Assembly (NCBI GenBank): GCA_038528965.1
Contig: JBCBEC010000031.1
Location: 20,105 to 84,104, forward strand
Length of the DNA: 64,000 bases
DNA from: Lewinella sp038528965
Lineage (GTDB): Bacteria > Bacteroidota > Bacteroidia > Chitinophagales > Saprospiraceae
Direction of reading: 5' to 3'
Positions within the stretch are counted from its first letter, which is position 1, and each line of letters starts with the position of its first letter. Of this stretch, positions 58,924 to 64,000 are shown one piece after another. The notes beneath the pieces are model-generated. The model made no database searches. It was not told the origin of the DNA and saw only the letters and a program-made list of their open reading frames with translations. Position numbers and translations under genes: made by a program.

Positions 58924-59480
58924 AAGGTGTCATTGGACTGGCGGAGTTGTTCTGCCAACTTAATGGCTTCCCTTTCATTTCCAGTTTGTAAGTAGGCCAG
59001 GCACAGGTACCATTGGGTAGCAGCTTCCGGTGGTAAACTTTTCAAGAGCTCAGCGGCTGTACCGGCTTTGCTATCAGCAAGCATTGCGGTAGCTATATAT
59101 AATTGTACTTCCTTTGATTGTAGACTGTCCGGTAGTTGTTGCAGACTGGCTATAGCTTGAGGATACTGTCCAGCCTGGTAAGCTTGCATGGCGCTTTGCA
59201 AATCTGACTCCGCTGCGGTGCCACGTAATTCAGGAGCAAGGACATTAGGTAATGGCTCGAACATAGACTGGGCAATAGCACTGGGTTGTGCAGCTGGGGT
59301 TGCCAACCAATACCAACAGGCCGCACCTAAGAGCAATGCAACACTGGCTGCTGCCAGCCATTGTCCTACCGACAGGCGCCGAATACGGGGCGCTGTGGCC
59401 TCACCTTCCACCTCCTGAAGGCGTTTTTTCATTCTTTGACGCATTTCTTCCCGAAAGGCATCTTTGAGTTTGTCTTCCAT
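58881..59480 (-). CDS. Membrane protein with periplasmic TPR, possible anti-sigma factor
   Basis: 199 residues. A charged N-terminal cytoplasmic segment (KLKDAFREEMRQRMKKRLQE), one transmembrane helix (QWLAAASVALLLGAACWYWL), then a periplasmic part of about 120 residues with TPR-like pairs (QSAMQAYQAGQYPQAIASLQ; LYIATAMLADSKAGTAAELL; LCLAYLQTGNEREAIKLAEQ). It is encoded 175 nt downstream of an ECF sigma gene on the same strand. Gene order and single-pass topology are those of Bacteroidota anti-sigma-like partners. The last 43 nt overlap the TPR-CHAT gene on the other strand. Role inferred from context only. Confidence 0.78.
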   Translation of the reverse strand: MEDKLKDAFREEMRQRMKKRLQEVEGEATAPRIRRLSVGQWLAAASVALLLGAACWYWLATPAAQPSAIAQSMFEPLPNVLAPELRGTAAESDLQSAMQAYQAGQYPQAIASLQQLPDSLQSKEVQLYIATAMLADSKAGTAAELLKSLPPEAATQWYLCLAYLQTGNEREAIKLAEQLRQSNDTFYSERADVLLRALQ

Positions 59481-59519
59481 TATCGGTATTATTTACCCTT
59501 AGTCTGAGGGAAATTAGAA

Positions 59520-59655
59520 ATATGAAATAGGAGGTTAGAAATAATGTGCACCTACCGTCTTCCGATCTCCGATTTCCCACTTCTCTCAGCCGTCGAAGCT
59601 TCAGCGTAGACGGCTAACTTCTTACCTCCGATTTCCGATTTCCCACTTCCGATTT
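59520..59655. repeat. CCGATTTC-type degenerate tandem with ACGCT-loop hairpin
   Basis: Between the sigma and membrane-TPR genes. CTTCCGATCTCCGATTTCCC, ACTTC, then CCTCCGATTTCCGATTTCCC, ACTTCCGATTTC form a degenerate tandem. Embedded in it is a hairpin, AGCCGTC (59588-59594) with GACGGCT (59609-59615), whose loop in reverse reads TACGCTGAAGCTTC, nearly the loop of the 6791-6818 hairpin. Noncoding. Confidence 0.6.
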
Positions 59656-60201
59656 CTAATTTCTTATTTCCCCTTCCAACTGTTTCATACATCGGTGTTT
59701 TTGGGCCTTGACGGTATTGGAGTTTTTGTACTGTAAGCGTTCGGCTATCACTTCCAGACTAAATTCATAATAGTAGAAGAGCTCCAGAATTTGTCGACAG
59801 GTTTTACCTAAGCGATTTAGTGCCTGCCGCATTTGGTACTGCTGCTCATCTTGATCGCTACGCTGCATAAATTGCGGCGCGACGGCTACTTCGGCAATTT
59901 CATCCAGGCTTAAGGGGGTTCGCTTCTGCTGCCGTAGTTTTTTTAGAATTAGGTTTTTGGCGATGCCAAACAAATAAGTACTCACGGTACTACGGAGTTC
60001 GGTGACTTTCTCTTCCACCACATTTTGATACATAATAATGATGGCATCCTGGTACACGTCCAGCAATTCTTCTTCGGCTAGCGGATAATGCCGCTTGGCC
60101 CAAGCCAGGAAACTGGGACGGTGTTGCCGGTAGATGCGCTCCACAATGCTCTCGTTTCCATCTCGAATGGCGCTAAGCACCGCCGCGGTGGACTCCATCA
60201 T
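59656..60201 (-). CDS. ECF RNA polymerase sigma factor
   Basis: 181 residues from the ATG at 60201 (MMESTAAVLSAIRDG). The frame opens at 60318, but those 39 residues are not sigma-like. Region 2: ERIYRQHRPSFLAWAKRHYP and EEELLDVYQDAIIIMYQNVV; then STVSTYLFGIAKNLILKKLR. Region 4: ALNRLGKTCRQILELFYYYE and FSLEVIAERLQYKNSNTVKA followed by QKHRCMKQLEG. This subgroup often sits beside TPR-CHAT genes in Bacteroidota, as here. Probably cotranscribed with the membrane-TPR gene downstream. Confidence 0.93.
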   Translation of the reverse strand: MMESTAAVLSAIRDGNESIVERIYRQHRPSFLAWAKRHYPLAEEELLDVYQDAIIIMYQNVVEEKVTELRSTVSTYLFGIAKNLILKKLRQQKRTPLSLDEIAEVAVAPQFMQRSDQDEQQYQMRQALNRLGKTCRQILELFYYYEFSLEVIAERLQYKNSNTVKAQKHRCMKQLEGEIRN

Positions 60202-60341
60202 ATACTTCTTAGTGCTACTTATTTGAAGAAAGGTAAACAAAAGCAAGAAATTTTTTTCTCCGTGTTGACCTTTTGACTTGCGGAGGAACAGACAGGTATT
60301 ACGAACAAGACAAAACATTATTGATCCTAAAATCGAATACC

Positions 60342-61328
60342 ATGTCTTTGAAAATGTACACTTTTATCTTCTCGCTATGTATGGTCGTTGGCAGCCTTAG
60401 TGCTCAACCTGTTTTGACTACTGCGGGCCAAACACCAGCTATTGGTGAAACTTACGAAGTACAGTACGCTGAAGTACAGGCTTTTGACCCCGGGCCTACC
60501 GGACCGAACCAAACTTGGGACTTCTCGGATCTTACGCTGCCGTTTTTTGAAATACAGTTTTCTATTCTGGCTCCCGAAGACGGTTTATCTAGTGCTGATT
60601 TCCCCGATGCTGACTTTGTTTGGTTACTGGAAGAGTTTGAAGCCCACAATTTCTATCAGGTCACGGATACGGGATTGGATCTGGTGGGTGGTGCTAGTGG
60701 TGTCCCCAATGATATCCTATTCAAGGAAATCTTTACCGACAGCGAAGATGGCTTACAGCTTCCGGCTACTTATTTGGACGATTACACCTACTATTCTGCT
60801 TTTACTTCCTTCTTTTTTGGCACGAGCACTACGAATGAGCGCAATGGATCGGTAGAATTTGACGGCTACGGTACTATCATTTTGCCGGATGGCACCACTT
60901 ATGAAAATGTGCTGCGTATGAAAATCGTTGCGCAGACGACTGCATTCCCGATTCAAGAAACCCAGTACGCTTGGATCTTGCCCGGACAGTTTGTTCCGGT
61001 GATGGTTTACAGCTTTGAAGATGATGACGAGTCCGTACCGTCTATTTATTACTCGAAACGGAATGTGGATACTTCGGTAGAGCGGGTATCGGTGACCGAC
61101 TTTGGGTTGCGCTTACTGCAAAACCCCGTGCAGGATGTACTTCGGTTGCAAGCTACCGTTGAATCGCCACAGACTTATGACTGGTACATTGTGGATGTCC
61201 TGGGAGGGGTGCGAGCTACCGCAATTAATGACAGCAGCATAGAGGTAAATCAGCTTTTAGCAGGTACGTATTACCTGGTAGCGCAGAAGGATGGTCAGCG
61301 GCAAATCCTACCTTTTGTAAAAATCTAA
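60342..61328 (+). CDS. Type IX secretion cargo protein, unknown ectodomain
   Basis: 328 residues from the ATG at 60342 (MSLKMYTFIFSLCMVVGSLS); the upstream ATG at 60273 is rejected as it precedes the signal peptide by 23 residues. The mature part is beta-rich and acidic (GPTGPNQTWDFSDLTLPFFE; VEFDGYGTIILPDGTTYENV; LRMKIVAQTTAF). The C-terminal about 75 residues form a T9SS type A-like sorting domain (DFGLRLLQNPVQDVLRLQAT ... YDWYIVDVLGGVRATA ... LLAGTYYLVAQKDGQRQILP). It is therefore exported and probably surface-attached. The function of the ectodomain is not recognised. Divergent from the sigma gene. Confidence 0.87.
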   Translation: MSLKMYTFIFSLCMVVGSLSAQPVLTTAGQTPAIGETYEVQYAEVQAFDPGPTGPNQTWDFSDLTLPFFEIQFSILAPEDGLSSADFPDADFVWLLEEFEAHNFYQVTDTGLDLVGGASGVPNDILFKEIFTDSEDGLQLPATYLDDYTYYSAFTSFFFGTSTTNERNGSVEFDGYGTIILPDGTTYENVLRMKIVAQTTAFPIQETQYAWILPGQFVPVMVYSFEDDDESVPSIYYSKRNVDTSVERVSVTDFGLRLLQNPVQDVLRLQATVESPQTYDWYIVDVLGGVRATAINDSSIEVNQLLAGTYYLVAQKDGQRQILPFVKI

Positions 61329-61363
61329 CGTCTGATTGTGCTGTGTAGCTTTATTTTTGCAGC

Positions 61364-62473
61364 ATGATTATTCACCTGTTTGCGCCATTTTTTAGTGGAA
61401 GTCACCAGCGGTGGGCCAGCGAGTATGCTCGATTCAGTGAGCATGAAGTACGCTTGTTTACCTTGCCGGGACGTCACTGGAAATGGCGCATGCACGGTGC
61501 CGCCGTGGAACTGGCCCGTCAATTCTTAGACCAGCCAGAGCAGCCTGATCTTATCCTTACCACCGATATGCTGGATACGGCTACGTTTTTGGCGTTGACC
61601 AGAGCACGTACTGCCAATGTCCCCCTTGCGATCTATTTCCACGAAAACCAATTGACCTACCCCTGGTCGCCCACGGATGAAGATGTGGCGAAAAAGCGCG
61701 ACCGGCATTACGCTTGGATCAACTACACCTCCGCTTTAGCCGCAGACGCTGTATTCTTCAATTCCCAATATCATCACGATAGTTTTTTGGGTGCTCTGCC
61801 GGGTTTTCTAAAGGCCTTTCCAGATCATAAGGGCTTAGGTACGGTAGCGCAAATTGCGGATAAGTCATCCGTACTCTACCTCGGTATGGACCTTCGTGCC
61901 TTTGGTCCGATAGAAGCGCGCTACAACTCTGATATTCCCGTCCTCCTCTGGAATCACCGCTGGGAATATGATAAGGACCCAGAAACCTTCTTCACTTGCT
62001 GCGAACAACTCCACGACGAAGGGCTAGACTTCCGACTAATCGTGCTGGGGGAATCCTACGCCAATCGCCCCGCAGTATTTGATGCCGTTAAGGAAAAACT
62101 CTCCGCTAAGACCCTACACTGGGGTTATGCCGAGGGCTTTGCGGAGTATGCCGGCCTGGTAAAGTCTGCTCATATCCTTCCCGTCACGAGCCGGCAAGAC
62201 TTTTTTGGTGGCAGTGTAGTGGAGGCGATGTATTGTGGGGTGTACCCGTTATTGCCGGATCGGCTGGCGTTTGGAGAGCATGTGGTGGGCGATTGTAAAG
62301 AGAACCATATCTATTCAGATCATTCAGCCTTGCTAAGGCGACTGAGGAGTTTACTCAAAGATTCATCCTTAGGTCCTTCTTCCCCTGAACTAGTGAGTCA
62401 GTTTGTAAGTCGTTATGACTGGCGGATGCAGGTTGTGGATTATGATCAAATCTTTAAGGAACTACTTTCTTAA
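61364..62473 (+). CDS. tRNA-queuosine alpha-mannosyltransferase-like glycosyltransferase (DUF3524)
   Basis: 369 residues, GT-B fold. The N-terminal DUF3524 domain has the characteristic FAPFFSGSHQRWASEYARFS start, LPGRHWKWRMHGAA, LILTTDMLDTATFLALTR, and IYFHENQLTYPWSPTD. The C-terminal half is a GT4-type domain with LLWNHRWEYDKDPETFF, LIVLGESYANRPAVFD and LPVTSRQDFFGGSVVEAMYC. This is the domain set of GTDC1, the vertebrate enzyme that mannosylates queuosine in tRNA-Asp. Bacterial homologues are known; the reaction here is inferred from the family. It follows the T9SS cargo gene by 35 nt. Confidence 0.88.
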   Translation: MIIHLFAPFFSGSHQRWASEYARFSEHEVRLFTLPGRHWKWRMHGAAVELARQFLDQPEQPDLILTTDMLDTATFLALTRARTANVPLAIYFHENQLTYPWSPTDEDVAKKRDRHYAWINYTSALAADAVFFNSQYHHDSFLGALPGFLKAFPDHKGLGTVAQIADKSSVLYLGMDLRAFGPIEARYNSDIPVLLWNHRWEYDKDPETFFTCCEQLHDEGLDFRLIVLGESYANRPAVFDAVKEKLSAKTLHWGYAEGFAEYAGLVKSAHILPVTSRQDFFGGSVVEAMYCGVYPLLPDRLAFGEHVVGDCKENHIYSDHSALLRRLRSLLKDSSLGPSSPELVSQFVSRYDWRMQVVDYDQIFKELLS

Positions 62474-62781
62474 GCACACACTCAGTGTTTTTCCCTTTCT
62501 ATTTTCCAGAATTCTAAAAACTATCGATTCAAAAATCGAACTCTATTAGAATACTCTTCTTGGGGTGAATTTCTTGTTTCTTGTAAATAATTGATTATTA
62601 GTTAATTGTGGTGAATTTACTGTTTTGGCACATTGCTGGTATATAGATAGGTGTACGAAAAAATGACTCACAAAATTTATTGGTCATGTTCCAGGAAATA
62701 GAATGTAAACAAGAACTCCCTCGATCAGACTTATTAATACCAAGTTTGAAATTACTTCTCTAAATCTGAAAATTCAAAACC
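62474..62781. other. 308-nt AT-rich spacer
   Basis: Begins with a weak stem ACAC-TCA-GTGT followed by T's (about 62481-62495), a possible terminator for the glycosyltransferase gene. TCGATTCAAAAATCGA at 62523-62538 is a short hairpin. The rest is AT-rich and probably carries the promoter for the following small genes. No ORF. Confidence 0.45.
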
Positions 62782-62892
62782 ATGAAAAGCTATGAGCGAG
62801 ACACCGAAAAGACCGACTTAGGGCAAGATGACAGTCCCTGGTTATCGGTGTTGCCTAGATCTGATTTATGCACCATTAATTACTCTCGTTAA
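62782..62892 (+). CDS. Candidate 36-residue micro-ORF
   Basis: ATG at 62782 to TAA at 62890-62892. It encodes a charged N-terminal part (MKSYERDTEKTDLGQDD) and a C-terminal part SPWLSVLPRSDLCTINYSR with one Cys. It lies 20 nt before the next gene. Both ATGs are preceded by similar short purine-rich leaders (AATTCAAAACC, AATCCGAAAGTT), typical of Bacteroidota starts. No family recognised; it could be a leader peptide, a secreted microprotein precursor or chance. Confidence 0.4.
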   Translation: MKSYERDTEKTDLGQDDSPWLSVLPRSDLCTINYSR

Positions 62893-62912
62893 ACCATTTA
62901 AATCCGAAAGTT

Positions 62913-63830
62913 ATGCCTTATCTATTTCAATATTCTATAGAACTGCTATCCGCCAATCCGAATGCTTCTTTTGTTAATTTGGATAGCCCGATCAATGTTA
63001 TTCAACTGATATTTTGGGTGGCTGCGATTATGATAGTTACGGCTGCCGTGGCTTCCAAATCCACTCGTTTTTCCATTAAGTGGAGGGTTGCTGATCGGGT
63101 AGAGGAGAATTATTTCGGAGGTCATCCAATGATGGCTGGAAATATGAATGCTGCTCCCCGTCAAGCTCAACCGACATTTACCAGGCGGTCCTGGCCGATG
63201 TATGCCTTTTTTATGGCTATCATCGTTTTTGGAGCGATGTTTTGGGCCGATACTGGAGGCAATTCAGCGCAAGATCGACGCCAATTTGCTAGTTATTCGC
63301 AAGAACAGCCTACGCATACTCATTCGGTGAGTTTTGTAGACGAAGCGAAGGTTGATGGTCAGCAGTTTTTTAATCAAGCTCCTCAAGCTCGGCGCCAAGG
63401 GCAAGATCGTTCCGTTGTGAGGCCTCCTAATAATTCCCAGCAAAGACCAGATCAAGTACAAGAAGTACAGTTTGCCAGTACTCAGCCAGAGATCCGTTTT
63501 GTAGACAACGAAAGGCCTTTACCTGTTTTGGATAATAATAGACATCAAAAAGGTAATGGTGTGGCCTTTACCGTCCAGCTAAGTGTAGGTAGTGTAGAAT
63601 CATTTGTACAATCTAATGCAAAGAAGATCGCGCAGTTATTGCCTAAAGAGCGGGTGTATATGTACCCCGAACCAGGTGGTAGTCAGATCAAGACCTATTT
63701 AGGTGTATTTACCGATAAAGCTTCAGCAGAAGCGATGTTACAGCAATATCGAGCCGCTAGCGGCTCGGAAAGGGGATTTGTGACCTCATTACCGGTGGAG
63801 GAATCACAGTTATATGTGGTTCCAGGGTAA
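62913..63830 (+). CDS. Two-helix membrane protein with C-terminal SPOR-like domain
   Basis: 305 residues; family not firmly recognised. Two transmembrane helices (INVIQLIFWVAAIMIVTAAV and WPMYAFFMAIIVFGAMFWAD) flank a short basic stretch. A low-complexity Gln/Pro/Asn-rich linker (about residues 115-215) follows. The last about 85 residues (FTVQLSVGSVESFVQSNAKK ... VYMYPEPGGSQIKTYLGVFT ... DKASAEAMLQQYRAASGSER) have the SPOR pattern, with a Y-x-G-x-F/x-A-x-A-x-x-x-L core. SPOR domains bind denuded peptidoglycan at division sites, which would place this protein in cell-envelope remodelling. It directly follows the micro-ORF. Confidence 0.7.
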   Translation: MPYLFQYSIELLSANPNASFVNLDSPINVIQLIFWVAAIMIVTAAVASKSTRFSIKWRVADRVEENYFGGHPMMAGNMNAAPRQAQPTFTRRSWPMYAFFMAIIVFGAMFWADTGGNSAQDRRQFASYSQEQPTHTHSVSFVDEAKVDGQQFFNQAPQARRQGQDRSVVRPPNNSQQRPDQVQEVQFASTQPEIRFVDNERPLPVLDNNRHQKGNGVAFTVQLSVGSVESFVQSNAKKIAQLLPKERVYMYPEPGGSQIKTYLGVFTDKASAEAMLQQYRAASGSERGFVTSLPVEESQLYVVPG

Positions 63831-63945
63831 TGGGGACAAAAGAAGAGTTTATTACTTCTAGCGTTTTCCAACGAACATGAGTCATCCCGAACTTTGAGCC
63901 CACATCACGGTGAGGCAGATGGAGATGGCCATGCGAAGTCTGTAG

Positions 63946-63973
63946 AGCGGTATCGAAGCATTTCGGTACCGCT
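63946..63973 (+). repeat. Hairpin in a dispersed GTCATCCCGAA-type repeat, possibly terminating
   Basis: AGCGGTATCGAA, loop GCAT, TTCGGTACCGCT: 12 positions pair with one T-G wobble, followed by TTCC. Upstream, GAGTCATCCCGAACTTTGAG (63879-63898) resembles intergenic repeat words frequent in many bacterial genomes. It may serve as the terminator of the SPOR-like gene, but the T tract is poor. Confidence 0.45.
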
Positions 63974-64000
63974 TTCCTGTTCTATGACACCAATTTCTGA

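Noticed and set aside
62626..62640. Sigma-54-like promoter TGGCACATTGCTGGT
   Set aside because: The -24 TGGCAC is good, but the -12 position reads GT instead of GC at the required spacing, and no enhancer-binding protein is near.

Overview
The window comes from a Bacteroidota genome, most plausibly a marine or environmental member of Saprospiria (the Lewinella/Haliscomenobacter type). This rests on several features together: type IX secretion C-terminal sorting domains, ECF sigma / FecR / TonB-receptor triads with STN and DUF4974 domains, DUF4296 lipoproteins, TAnnTTTG-type promoters, a SUF operon, secreted FG-GAP and TPR-CHAT proteins, and intergenic spacers filled with short degenerate repeats. 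The species is inferred, not proven. No rRNA, tRNA, CRISPR array, transposase or phage gene was seen.

Layout. 1-3030: end of a SUF iron-sulfur operon (sufC partial, sufD, sufS). 3073-5422: a SigZ-like ECF sigma gene, a PAP2 phosphatase, and an acetyltransferase gene whose 3' end has been replaced by a second, diverged copy of the sigma gene's 3' half. 5650-12842: a YbhGFSR-like tripartite ABC efflux operon with TolC, a lipoprotein HlyD adaptor, two half ATPases, two permeases and a TetR regulator. 13183-18166: SDR, GNAT, DsbA-like, lipase, unknown membrane and haloalkane-dehalogenase-like genes. 18456-22007: a 1183-residue FG-GAP/T9SS protein. 22439-26929: a TPR/DUF1579-like protein, an AraC regulator, and an ergothioneine pair (egtD, egtB) with a DUF427 gene. 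27052-35967: housekeeping genes (aldo-keto reductase, AI-2E-type permease, FMN reductase, CorA, a PhoBR-like two-component system, DUF4296, SixA, SDR, zinc ribbon). 36204-43553: a penicillin acylase and an exported protein / TPR-CHAT / GNAT operon. 43967-48233: a sigma-FecR-TonB receptor signalling unit.

48482-51925 is the most unusual locus. It is a tightly coupled three-gene operon: a stand-alone EAD11-like adaptor, an ABC ATPase with an extra helical N-terminal domain of similar helix pattern, and a polytopic membrane protein built from two related halves. It looks like a membrane-acting conflict or signalling system assembled through homotypic adaptor-domain contacts, and I do not recognise it as a described system.

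52093-63830: a lipoprotein of three Cys-bounded repeats, a truncated gene, a structured noncoding stretch, a secreted beta/gamma-crystallin protein, a second TPR-CHAT protein converging on its likely sigma / membrane-TPR partner genes, a T9SS cargo protein, a queuosine-tRNA mannosyltransferase-like enzyme, a 36-codon micro-ORF and a SPOR-like membrane protein.

Intergenic DNA carries several dispersed repeat families: palindromes, hairpins with conserved loops, and degenerate tandem short words. One of these interrupts the efflux operon.
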